Assembly (NCBI GenBank): GCA_027294925.1
Contig: JAPULM010000552.1
Location: 1 to 8,398 of the forward strand
Source of the DNA: a bacterium
GTDB taxonomy: Bacteria > Tectomicrobia > Entotheonellia > Entotheonellales > Entotheonellaceae
Length of the DNA stretch: 8,398 nt
Reading direction: 5' to 3'
Translations under genes and position numbers: made by a program
Shown here: one piece after another, positions 1 to 5,602 of the stretch
Layout: each line of letters opens with the position of its first letter
How positions within the stretch are numbered: position 1 is the stretch's first letter
The notes under the pieces: model-generated
Databases searched by the model: none
Seen by the model: only the letters and a program-made list of their open reading frames with translations
Told to the model about the DNA's origin: nothing

Positions 1-87
1 CTGGAGGGCAAGATTTTCAGCGACCAAGACGGCTCGGCTTGCAACGGCCGCTCGCAGGACAAGCCAGAGGGCAGTGGTCAATCCCAT
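1..87 (-). CDS. Integrase-type transposase, N-terminal 29 codons (cut by window edge)
   Basis: The frame opens at ATG 87-85 and runs off the left edge without a stop, so only the first 29 residues are visible. They contain the pattern SRAVLVAENLALQ. This matches the N-terminal helix of many DDE/rve-type transposases, in which a hydrophobic stretch is followed by 'SRA.L.AENLALRQQL'. The recognition rests on remembered family consensus and a very short stretch; the catalytic DDE core lies outside the window. A GGAGAGG Shine-Dalgarno stands just upstream (plus 96-102), partly inside a small self-complementary sequence. Whether the element is intact cannot be judged here. Confidence 0.55.
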   Translation of the reverse strand, partial: MGLTTALWLVLRAAVASRAVLVAENLALQ

Positions 88-120
88 TGATAACGCCTCT
101 CCAGAGGTAAAAGCTGCGTC

Positions 121-149
121 ATTTTACGTGGGGAGAAGTCAGACTGCAA
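121..149 (-). promoter_or_regulatory. Possible promoter of the left-edge transposase
   Basis: Reading the minus strand, TTGCAG (plus 144-149) is followed after exactly 17 bp by TAAAAT (plus 121-126). The -10 box matches TATAAT at five of six positions; the -35 box matches only three. Transcription would start near 114, about 27 nt before the ATG at 87. It is plausible from spacing and location but not strong. Confidence 0.3.
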
Positions 150-377
150 AGATAACAATGTCCTGAGAAATAAGCCAGATGAGGTTTTTAGCAGGGACAG
201 GATAGAATTGCCAGCGGCATCAACCCTTTCAACTGGAACGGGACGCGTGGGTCGCAGTTTAAACGCCAGAAGAGTCACACAAAATTGGGCAGATGCGGAA
301 ACAGCCGGATCAAAAACAAGAAAAAGGCACGTTTACCGCAGACGGGTTTCATACGCTAGGACTCAAACGTGATAGGT
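150..377. other. Intergenic stretch without a recognised gene
   Basis: This separates the transposase tip from the 3' end of the TPM gene, which points the same way. The open frames crossing it (for example minus 278-78, plus 293-499) show no family resemblance and no good ribosome binding site. On the minus strand a weak four-base-pair hairpin (GGTA/TGCC around plus 327-338) precedes two T-rich runs and could be a poor terminator for the operon. I do not call it as one. Confidence 0.4.
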
Positions 378-2072
378 TTATGAGTCAGACGCGCGGGTTG
401 TCGTTGCCAGCAGGCTCTTTCGCGTTAACCAGCTTTTTAGCCAGGCGACTCTGGTGGAATCCTCAGGACAGACGGCACTGGCATGTCGATAATATTTGAT
501 GGCGGCTTTACGGTAGCCACTCCGCAGCAGGTTGAAGCCCTTGGCGCGTAGATAGCGTTGTGCATGTGCCCGTGCCAGCTTACTGTAAGCGTAACAGTTA
601 GCGGGTTGATGTTGGAGCGCTTGACGCAGATGATCAATGGCGTTGCTGAATTGGTTCAAATTGAGATACAAAAAGCCCAGGAAACGATGTCCGAAGGGGT
701 CATTCGGCCGCAGGGCGACGTATTGCTTCATCTGCTTGAGAGCGGTTTTGTGCTGCAAGGTGGAATCGACGTACTGCATCGCCATATATTTGTAGGGCAG
801 CGGGTGCTCAGGAAGCAGTTGTTGAGCCTTGCGCAGATAGGGGATGACATGCTGGGGGCGACGGGCGGTGAGAACCCCTAACCGTCCAAGGGCTAGGCTC
901 GTGTCAAAATTGTCAGGATTTTGGCGATAGGCGTTTTGCAGCGCGAGAATTTGTAACACCGTATGGCGATCTTGTTGGATGTGGTATCGGTCGACCGGTG
1001 ATAGTGGCATATCCTTACGCATCCAATACGGAGCACGGCGCAACAGTTTTGCATAGGGATGGTCGGTACGTTGAATCCCCCACTTGGGCGCGCGCCCCAT
1101 GGTAATCCATTTGCGTTGTCCGACCATATCAAATTTCCACCCATTAGCGGTTTGTGCAAACAGGACAGGCGCATGTCTCCAGCCGGCCTTTTTGCCGAAA
1201 AAGATTGCGGCATACGTGCCGTTCTTGAGCACCTTGAAATTGGCCGTGACCCAGTAGCGCATCAGTTTTTTGATGCGTCGATCAGGGTTGTTTTGATCGT
1301 CATTGGTGGCGAGTTTGGTTGCCTCTGTGTAGATGTCACGGTCAGGATGGGAATTGCGGCCTAGCCCCTTGTCTAGCATGATTTGCCACGCCTCTTGCGG
1401 GGTTTTCCCACCTGGCAGGGACGAGGATGTCCAGGGGACCTGCGGCGGCTTCGCGTTCTTTCCGTACTGACTCAATACCCGTTTCGCCCCTGCACCCCCT
1501 GATATAAACTGTTGATCAAGCTGACCGATGAGGGCTGCAGTGTAGGTTTTTTGATGTTTGAGAAACGCACGTTGCTCGAGTTCCTCCATGACCGCAATCA
1601 ATCCGGTGGCCAGTCCGCCGCTCTGGTAGTAGGGTTTGAGTTGGAGATCCTCTATCGCGCCGGTGAACAGGTCGGTAAACACATCTTCCAGCTCATACGA
1701 CACCTCGAGTTTGACCTCTTTGGTATCCGCGATCAGCAATAGCAGGAGGCCGCGACTGCCGAAGTTTTTGCCAATCTTCCAGGTGCTCATGACCGTTTGC
1801 GCAAGACCTTCAATCGTCTGATGAGGTTCACGTGACAGTAGCGTGATGATGACGGCATCAATCCCGTAGTCGTCCCTGAACATCGTGAGGTAGCGCTCGG
1901 TAGATTCGGCCAGGTCGGTCAGAATCTTAGCCTCATCATACAAGACCTGATGGTCGCGCGGCCGAGCGCTCAGATCAACATGTGGCTGAGATGATTTGGA
2001 CTGTGCATAAGGCACAGGACACAGGACAAACAGAATAAGAACAGTCAACACCACGTGAGAGAATCGCATCAT
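378..2072 (-). CDS. Secreted TPM-domain protein with C-terminal TPR repeats
   Basis: A 564-residue protein. Residues 1-24 form a signal peptide (MMRFS, then a hydrophobic core ending PYAQS). Residues ~42-168 are a TPM domain (TLP18.3/Psb32/MOLO-1 family): 'LYDEAKILTDL' at the start, then the 'GLLLLLI...EVKLEVSYELE' strand pair, then 'PYYQSGGLATGL'. Residues ~175-375 are an uncharacterised segment rich in W and basic residues. Residues ~386-545 form three or four TPR-like helical pairs ('ALGRLGVLTARRPQHVIPYL', 'AIDHLRQALQHQPANCYAYS'). Typical bacterial TPM proteins end in a membrane helix and a Gly-rich tail; both are absent here and TPRs take their place. It therefore probably stays in the periplasm or on the outer envelope as a protein-protein platform. 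It is the last gene of the operon, 12 bp after the LemA stop, with a GGTAGG-like ribosome binding site. The enzymatic role of TPM domains in bacteria is unsettled. Confidence 0.8.
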   Translation of the reverse strand: MMRFSHVVLTVLILFVLCPVPYAQSKSSQPHVDLSARPRDHQVLYDEAKILTDLAESTERYLTMFRDDYGIDAVIITLLSREPHQTIEGLAQTVMSTWKIGKNFGSRGLLLLLIADTKEVKLEVSYELEDVFTDLFTGAIEDLQLKPYYQSGGLATGLIAVMEELEQRAFLKHQKTYTAALIGQLDQQFISGGAGAKRVLSQYGKNAKPPQVPWTSSSLPGGKTPQEAWQIMLDKGLGRNSHPDRDIYTEATKLATNDDQNNPDRRIKKLMRYWVTANFKVLKNGTYAAIFFGKKAGWRHAPVLFAQTANGWKFDMVGQRKWITMGRAPKWGIQRTDHPYAKLLRRAPYWMRKDMPLSPVDRYHIQQDRHTVLQILALQNAYRQNPDNFDTSLALGRLGVLTARRPQHVIPYLRKAQQLLPEHPLPYKYMAMQYVDSTLQHKTALKQMKQYVALRPNDPFGHRFLGFLYLNLNQFSNAIDHLRQALQHQPANCYAYSKLARAHAQRYLRAKGFNLLRSGYRKAAIKYYRHASAVCPEDSTRVAWLKSWLTRKSLLATTTRASDS

Positions 2073-2084
2073 GATGATACCTAC

Positions 2085-3113
2085 CTAGAATTTAACGTTG
2101 ACTGGCTCAGCTGCTTCAAGTTTGGCCTGTAAATACTCGCGGGCTTCAAACCCGAACATGCCGGCCACAACATTGTGCGGAAACGCGCGTAAGCGGGTAT
2201 TGAGCAGACGTACCGACTCGTTATACCGTTGCCGTTCGACGGCAATGCGATTCTCCGTACCTTCGAGTTGGTCCTGCAGGCCAATAAAGCTTTGACTCGC
2301 CTTCAGGTCGGGGTAGCGTTCGACCATGACGAGAAGTGCGTGCAATTCCGTGCCAAGAGCCGTTGAGGCTTCGGCCAGCTGTTGGGTGAGCGCTTCCTCA
2401 GTCGGGGCTCTGGCCGTGGTTTGTTGCAGGGCGTCGGCAAGCCGGGTGCGAGCCCTGGTAACCCGAAGCAGGGTGTCCTGTTCATGTTTGGCATAGCCTT
2501 TTATGGTCTCGACCAGTTGGGGTACCAGATCCAGACGCCGTTGCAGCTGCGTTTCGACCTGCGACCAGCGCGCATCGACAGCCTCATCACGACGCACCAG
2601 CCCATTTTGTAATAACATCACGATGACGCCGATGACGCCAATGATCAACACCACAAACATAAATGGAAACAGAACACCGCGAGCTTTCATAAATCGCTCC
2701 TTTGAGGGATTTTTCTTCATTAAAGACTGAAATTTTTCATCTGCCAACAGGGCCCGAAGCTGATCTTTAGAATCTTGAGTAAGTTCAAACCGCTTACGGT
2801 AGGCCGCAGCCAGATGATGATAATCCTTCGCACGTCCGGGCTTGCGAAGCTTCTGTTGCAGCATTTCAATCAGGGCGTCCAGTTGGTCAGGCGTGTCAGG
2901 TACGGTGGCGCTTGCTATGCCAGGGCGCGACGTAGGGTAGGGTTCGTGGGTTGAGGGAAAGACGAGAAAAAATACCATGGCGCCAACGATGAGTAGAAGC
3001 GACAGCGTTATACCGATCAGGGTGAGGCGTCGGCTCGATCGCGAAGCACGAACTCGGCGTAATAGGATATCGTCGCTCTCAAGTGAGATTTCAGCAGGTT
3101 CAGGCTGTTCCAT
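2085..3113 (-). CDS. LemA-family membrane protein with an N-terminal membrane extension
   Basis: The reading frame encodes 342 residues; LemA proteins are usually about 185-200. Residues ~147-342 are a complete LemA: membrane helix 147-168, then the family hallmark 'NGLVRRDEAVDARWSQVETQLQRRLDLVPQLVETIKGYAKHE' read in pieces over 170-211, then the antiparallel helical bundle ending 'FGFEAREYLQ'. The first ~141 residues are extra: an acidic head, a basic patch (RRVRASRSSRR), a membrane helix at ~31-53 and a charged helical segment 75-140. Charge distribution suggests both ends of the protein are cytoplasmic. AAGGAG five bases before ATG 3113 supports this start, 27 bp after the DUF2089 stop. 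A second excellent start lies at Met142 (see separate entry), so a normal-length LemA may also be made. LemA function is poorly known; these proteins act at the cell envelope. Pairing with a TPM protein downstream is a familiar arrangement. Confidence 0.85.
   Translation of the reverse strand: MEQPEPAEISLESDDILLRRVRASRSSRRLTLIGITLSLLLIVGAMVFFLVFPSTHEPYPTSRPGIASATVPDTPDQLDALIEMLQQKLRKPGRAKDYHHLAAAYRKRFELTQDSKDQLRALLADEKFQSLMKKNPSKERFMKARGVLFPFMFVVLIIGVIGVIVMLLQNGLVRRDEAVDARWSQVETQLQRRLDLVPQLVETIKGYAKHEQDTLLRVTRARTRLADALQQTTARAPTEEALTQQLAEASTALGTELHALLVMVERYPDLKASQSFIGLQDQLEGTENRIAVERQRYNESVRLLNTRLRAFPHNVVAGMFGFEAREYLQAKLEAAEPVNVKF
2688..2703 (-). promoter_or_regulatory. Internal ribosome binding site and ATG for a canonical-length LemA
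   Basis: On the minus strand AAAGGAG (plus 2697-2703) sits six bases before ATG (plus 2688-2690), in frame with the long LemA reading frame. Starting here gives a 201-residue protein beginning MKARGVLF and running straight into the LemA membrane helix, which is the usual LemA layout and length. This could be the original start of a separate lemA gene that has become fused to the gene before it, or a dual-start arrangement. The motif is clear; its use is inference. Confidence 0.6.
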
Positions 3114-3140
3114 ACAGGCTCCTTGCCGCCCCCCTCGCGG

Positions 3141-3449
3141 TTATTCCTGATCGGATCGGTGTAACTGATCGTCCTTCTCGATCTCGCTTTCGAGCTTATA
3201 GACGAGAGCATTTAAGCGTTTTCTCACCGTCGGATACGATACCCCAAGGTCGTTGCTCATCGCTTTTAAGCTGCCCGAACATAGAACGAACAATTCCAAA
3301 AATCGCTGCTCTTCACTTGTAAATCGAGCCAGTCGAGGCAGTAGAAATTCCCCCTGGACGACAGTCGTACAGCTACGACACTTCAACTGCTCAATACAAA
3401 GCGGCGTCTCGCATGACGGACAAAGTTTTGGAATGGTTCGAACATTCAT
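3141..3449 (-). CDS. DUF2089-family zinc-ribbon / helix-turn-helix regulator
   Basis: A 102-residue protein. Residues 10-27 carry a four-cysteine zinc ribbon (C10, C13, C24, C27; CPSC...CRSC). Residues ~44-86 form a helix-turn-helix: 'TSEEQRFLELFVLCSGSLKAMSNDLGVSYPTVRKRLNALV', read as two parts, like sigma-region-4 or LuxR-type recognition helices. The tail is acidic and basic mixed. This architecture and length match DUF2089. It is the first gene of the operon with the LemA and TPM genes; such small DUF2089 proteins are presumed DNA-binding regulators, and autoregulation of this operon is the simplest guess. The start ATG 3449-3447 lies in extremely AT-rich sequence with no Shine-Dalgarno, unlike the following genes, so translation may rely on an unstructured leader. 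No alternative start preserves the zinc ribbon. Confidence 0.8.
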   Translation of the reverse strand: MNVRTIPKLCPSCETPLCIEQLKCRSCTTVVQGEFLLPRLARFTSEEQRFLELFVLCSGSLKAMSNDLGVSYPTVRKRLNALVYKLESEIEKDDQLHRSDQE

Positions 3450-3487
3450 AATAAATAATTTTAAACTTTTAATTTATAAAGTCCAAA

Positions 3488-3520
3488 TTAAATTTAATTA
3501 AACAAAGCTTAAATTTAATT
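3488..3520. promoter_or_regulatory. Paired TTAAATTTAATT elements 21 bp apart (possible operator)
   Basis: The 12-mer TTAAATTTAATT occurs at 3488-3499 and again at 3509-3520, and each copy contains the perfect palindrome TTAAATTTAA. Their spacing of 21 bp is two helical turns, which would place both on the same DNA face. They lie in the presumed 5' leader of the DUF2089 operon, about 25-60 bp after the predicted transcription start. A related 13-bp direct repeat (TTTAATTTATAAA) is at 3468-3480 and 3514-3526. An operator for the HTH regulator is inference; plain AT-rich low complexity is the competing explanation. Confidence 0.3.
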
Positions 3521-3552
3521 TATAAATAATCAATATATCTTACATATGTTAA

Positions 3553-3582
3553 ATTATACAATGTGTTTAGTTTCGTTGTCGA
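3553..3582 (-). promoter_or_regulatory. Predicted sigma70-like promoter of the DUF2089-LemA-TPM operon
   Basis: Minus-strand TCGACA (plus 3577-3582; five of six against TTGACA) is separated by 18 bp from a perfect TATAAT (plus 3553-3558). Transcription would begin near 3546, giving an AT-rich leader of roughly 97 nt before the ATG at 3449. It is well placed to drive the three-gene operon. It also overlaps the 3' end of the small ORF at 3554-3928. Confidence 0.55.
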
Positions 3583-3928
3583 ATGGAATTAAAAGGCAGC
3601 AGAGGCAAAGGGTCCTCCCTGGCCCCCTTTGCGAAAGGAGGCCAGGGAGGATGTTCAGAGAGGTAGGGTGTCGATTAAAATTATGTATACACGGTAGCTG
3701 CACCGGCTGCCGCGCAGATGTGGTCCTGTTCACCCGTGTCGCCGCCGCGATCGCTTTGGCGCCGGAGATTTCAGGCATGCAGAACCCGGCTCCATCACCC
3801 CGCGCGCAAAGCACCAGGCGCTCGGCTTCATCTTCAACCGAGACGGTCATCGGGGCATCCAACTCAGGCGCTTTTGCCTGGGCAGGTTTCACTGCGCGTG
3901 CGGCGAGTTCGAGCTGGATTTCAATCAC
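3554..3928 (-). CDS. Small orphan ORF with strong ribosome binding site, function unknown
   Basis: A GTG start at 3928-3926 is preceded by AAGGAGG with a five-base spacer, the best ribosome binding site in this stretch, so translation here is likely. The frame gives up to 124 residues, beginning MIEIQLELAARAVKPAQ. The first ~70 residues are acidic and Ala-rich and contain 'LVLCARGDGAGFC'; the rest is Cys/Pro/Arg-rich and looks unlike a folded domain. A strong hairpin repeat (3614-3650) lies within the 3' third and an operon promoter overlaps its end, so the original stop may have been lost by insertion of the repeat. No family is recognised. A short peptide (regulatory, or a precursor peptide) and a decayed gene are both possible. 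No neighbouring modification enzyme is present to support a RiPP precursor. Confidence 0.35.
   Translation of the reverse strand: MIEIQLELAARAVKPAQAKAPELDAPMTVSVEDEAERLVLCARGDGAGFCMPEISGAKAIAAATRVNRTTSARQPVQLPCIHNFNRHPTSLNILPGLLSQRGPGRTLCLCCLLIPFDNETKHIV
3614..3650. repeat. 37-bp near-perfect hairpin repeat
   Basis: Two 17-base arms (3614-3630 and 3634-3650) separated by GCG pair with a single mismatch; the arms read CCTCCCTGG... and ...CCAGGGAGG. No T-run follows on either side, so it is not a standard intrinsic terminator. It resembles the palindromic intergenic repeats dispersed in many environmental proteobacterial genomes. That resemblance is from memory; copy number cannot be seen from one window. 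Confidence 0.65.
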
Positions 3929-4141
3929 ATTGTCCTCCTTATCAAATGCCGGGTTGCCCGTAGGTGCGTCTTAACCAGGTTGTTATCAGCCAATGAAAGT
4001 CTAGTCTATAGGGTCACTAGCGTCAGGTCTATCACGAGGATTGCACCCTATACTTCCTTCTGTTAAGGTAACGCTCGAACGAGGCGGCTCAGTCCGTCCG
4101 CAGACGTTGAAATCCACTTCCATAAGAAGGAGGCGAGCCCG
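3929..4141. other. Intergenic stretch between divergent genes
   Basis: This separates the leftward small ORF from the rightward amidohydrolase stub. It should contain promoters for both directions, but I see no convincing -35/-10 pair. There is only a small inverted repeat (CTAGT 4001-4005 / ACTAG 4016-4020) and AAGGAGG at 4127-4133, which belongs to the start-less amidohydrolase remnant. No gene is supported. Confidence 0.4.
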
Positions 4142-4354
4142 ACCAAGAGCGGGTTCAAGATTATTGATGCCGAAATGCATGTGATGGAGCCGGTGGATCT
4201 TTGCGATCAGCATATTAATCCCGCCTTTAAGAGCCGGGCGTCGCGACGCTTGAGCGAGCGGCACTGGGATATTCGCACGGTGGTCGAGGGAGAGGTCATG
4301 GCATCGATATCTCGAATGACGTGGTACGACCCACCCGTTAACCAGGAGGAAACC
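4142..4354 (+). pseudogene. N-terminal stub of an amidohydrolase-2 family enzyme
   Basis: In the frame that continues into the VOC gene, translation gives 'TKSGFKIIDAEMHVMEPVDL' followed by 'NPAFKSRASRRLSERHWDI'. This is the typical N-terminus of metal-dependent amidohydrolase-2 (ACMSD-like) proteins, where 'IIDADxHVxEPxDLW' carries the first metal ligands. Only about 65-70 of the ~350-400 residues expected are left; the TIM barrel and remaining ligands are missing. AAGGAGG (4127-4133) stands at a proper distance before the codons, but a CCG (4139-4141) occupies the place where a start codon is expected and no ATG, GTG or TTG lies nearby in frame. The first in-frame ATG is at 4175, inside the conserved motif. 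I read it as a truncated, start-less relic. The tail 'MASISRMTWYDPPVNQEET' may be the original protein or junction sequence. Confidence 0.6.
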
Positions 4355-4357
4355 GTC

Positions 4358-4786
4358 ATGAGTGGCGTTAAAATCATCTTTGACCATGTGCACGTTATCT
4401 GCAAGGACCCAGACGCTGCCGCGAAATGGTATGCGGGCATGTTAGGGGGCACGATCACTCGCAACGCTGAGGTACGGGGTGCTCCCCAGATTGCGGTGCA
4501 ATTTGAGGGCGCGACGATCTTGCTCCGAGGTCAGAGACCCGGAGAGCAGCCGGGGGACAAGAACAGCCTGCAATCTTTTGATAATTTTGTGAGTCACGAC
4601 CAATGGGGTACGGATCATTTTGGCTTTAAGGTCGTCGGTGACTTGATCGATTTCTGCAACGCAATTAGGGAAAAAGGAGGCAAATTTTCGGTGGAGCCTT
4701 ACGAATTTGTACCGGGCACTCGCATTGCCTATCTGGCAGGCCCCGACGGTGTGAGCATCGAGCTTGTCGAGAGTAAAACCCAATAG
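4358..4786 (+). CDS. Glyoxalase/VOC-superfamily protein
   Basis: A 142-residue protein of the vicinal-oxygen-chelate fold (glyoxalase I, ring-cleavage dioxygenase, fosfomycin-resistance group). Two beta-alpha-beta-beta-beta modules are visible: module one starts 'FDHVHVICKDPDAAAKWYAGMLGG' (read in two parts), module two starts 'DHFGFKVVGDLIDFCNAIREKGG'. Candidate metal ligands are in the expected places: H10, E50, H87 and E135 (in 'GVSIELVE'). This suggests a metal-dependent lyase, isomerase or dioxygenase; the substrate cannot be told. The start is fixed by AGGAGG eight bases before ATG 4358. An upstream in-frame ATG at 4175 would add the amidohydrolase stub and is rejected. Neighbouring relics suggest it once belonged to a small catabolic cluster with the amidohydrolase. 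Length is normal for a stand-alone VOC protein and no defect is seen. Confidence 0.8.
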   Translation: MSGVKIIFDHVHVICKDPDAAAKWYAGMLGGTITRNAEVRGAPQIAVQFEGATILLRGQRPGEQPGDKNSLQSFDNFVSHDQWGTDHFGFKVVGDLIDFCNAIREKGGKFSVEPYEFVPGTRIAYLAGPDGVSIELVESKTQ

Positions 4787-4794
4787 GTTTTTTT
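4775..4794 (+). terminator. Weak possible terminator at the VOC stop codon
   Basis: AAAACC (4775-4780) and GGTTTT (4786-4791) can pair around CAATA, with further Ts to 4794. The stem is only six base pairs with two G-C pairs and overlaps the TAG stop, so efficiency would be low. Confidence 0.2.
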
Positions 4795-4832
4795 CGATGT
4801 ACAAGGACAGGCGTAACCTGAAGGAGGAACGC

Positions 4833-4847
4833 GATACAGTCTGTATC
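4833..4847. repeat. 15-bp perfect inverted repeat
   Basis: GATACAG-T-CTGTATC is perfectly symmetrical around 4840, which is operator-like in form. It follows an AAGGAGG (4821-4827) that has no start codon at the right distance (ATA at 4834-4836 and then a TAG). It lies between the VOC gene and the ATPase relic, with no intact gene to regulate, so it may be left from a lost gene or mark a junction. Confidence 0.45.
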
Positions 4848-4963
4848 CTAGGGCATTTCGGCCTTCAGAGCCTGGATCGGCTCGGCATCGTCAAAAACTG
4901 GCGGCAACGGATGGGCATGCTCGGCTTCCGCTTTACCTTCAACCAGCCACCCCTATCCCTACC

Positions 4964-5514
4964 GTCAGGCGTTTCCGGCAGGGTCTCGAGCACCTTGAGT
5001 CCGTTGTCCAGATAGCTAATCGCTTCCTGATGCGCCGAACGCGTATGCCCACGGTCCCCGGCCCATTGCCAGTATACCACAGCCAGTTTGCTCAATCCGG
5101 CCTCGTTATAGTGATGCGCCAGCATCTCGGGCTGCGTCTCAACGGTGTCGGGAAAGCGTTCCGTCAACACCTCGGCAATCCGCCGGTGGTGGCGCTACCG
5201 AGTCTGCCGTAGTAGTGACTGGTAGGCAGCATCCTGAATGAGCGCCTGCTTGAAGAGATAGGTAGCCCTCGTTGGTACGCCAGTTCCGTCTCGACTAGCT
5301 GTGCCAGTTCATGTTGTAAGGGCACTTCATCGAGTTGTGAAACCGCGTCGAGTAAGACATAGGTAAACTGACGGCCTATGACCGCACCGAGCTGGGCTAT
5401 GCCCTTGGCACTCTCCAGACGGTCCGCGATGAGCGAGTCATGCAATGTGGTAGGAATGGCGAGTGATGAGACTGAGCCAACCAACTCATAATGATCCTCG
5501 TGTGCTTTGAGAAC
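4964..5514 (-). pseudogene. Relic of a cyclase-type predicted ATPase (AAA/TPR half)
   Basis: Fragments in two minus-strand frames match the central part of the large 'adenylate/guanylate cyclase plus predicted ATPase plus TPR' proteins. In order: 'YELVGSVSSLAIPTTLHDSL', 'KGIAQLGAVIGRQFTYVLLD' and 'LAQLVETELAYQRG' in one frame (5514 to ~5266). Then, after a frameshift near 5266, 'ATYLFKQALIQDAAYQSLLR', a TAG at 5197-5195 where homologs continue with Gln, then 'LTERFPDTVETQPEMLAHHY' and 'SAHQEAISYLDNGLKVLETL'. Homology ends near 4964. The cyclase domain, the P-loop and most of the TPR tail are missing, and the region around 'SLIADRLES' is shorter than usual. With a shift, a stop and both ends lost, it cannot encode a working protein. 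The family is recognised from remembered consensus. Confidence 0.7.
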
Positions 5515-5557
5515 ATCTGAGCCAATTCTTGTGCGTCTTGCTATGAGCGAGTCATGC
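5429..5557. repeat. 15-bp direct repeat inside and upstream of the ATPase relic
   Basis: ATGAGCGAGTCATGC occurs at 5429-5443 and again at 5543-5557, 114 bp apart; the minus-strand translations 'HDSLIADR' and 'HDSLIARR' are similar. The first copy is in the expected place of the ATPase family motif; the second lies just upstream in sequence that does not match the family, so a small partial duplication is likely. Confidence 0.45.
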
Positions 5558-5602
5558 GAAGCGCTCGGACTTTGGTAGGCTTCAATGATTGTGCTGTTGG
5601 TC

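Noticed and set aside
558..881. Plus-strand ORFs opposite the TPM and LemA genes (558-881, 1059-1364, 1512-1742, 2382-2612)
   Set aside because: They are antisense shadows of genes with clear domains, have no family resemblance and no good ribosome binding sites.
3614..3650. Hairpin as an intrinsic terminator
   Set aside because: The stem is strong but there is no T-run on either strand directly after it.
3554..3928. RiPP precursor in a biosynthetic cluster
   Set aside because: There are Cys residues and a short length, but no modification enzyme, transporter or leader motif is visible nearby.
3546..3974. Plus-strand ORF of 142 codons over the hairpin and the small orphan ORF
   Set aside because: It has no Shine-Dalgarno and a low-complexity Ser/Ala/Arg-rich translation typical of a shadow; the opposite strand has the convincing start signal.
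4175..4357. ATG 4175 as start of a 203-residue VOC protein
   Set aside because: It falls inside the amidohydrolase motif, lacks a ribosome binding site, and the ATG at 4358 has AGGAGG and gives the normal VOC length.
4865..4963. Other-frame minus-strand peptide ending 'IQALKAEMP' as the tail of a separate gene
   Set aside because: It is only about 30 codons after a stop, with no family I recognise and no start; it may be relic sequence but cannot be supported.
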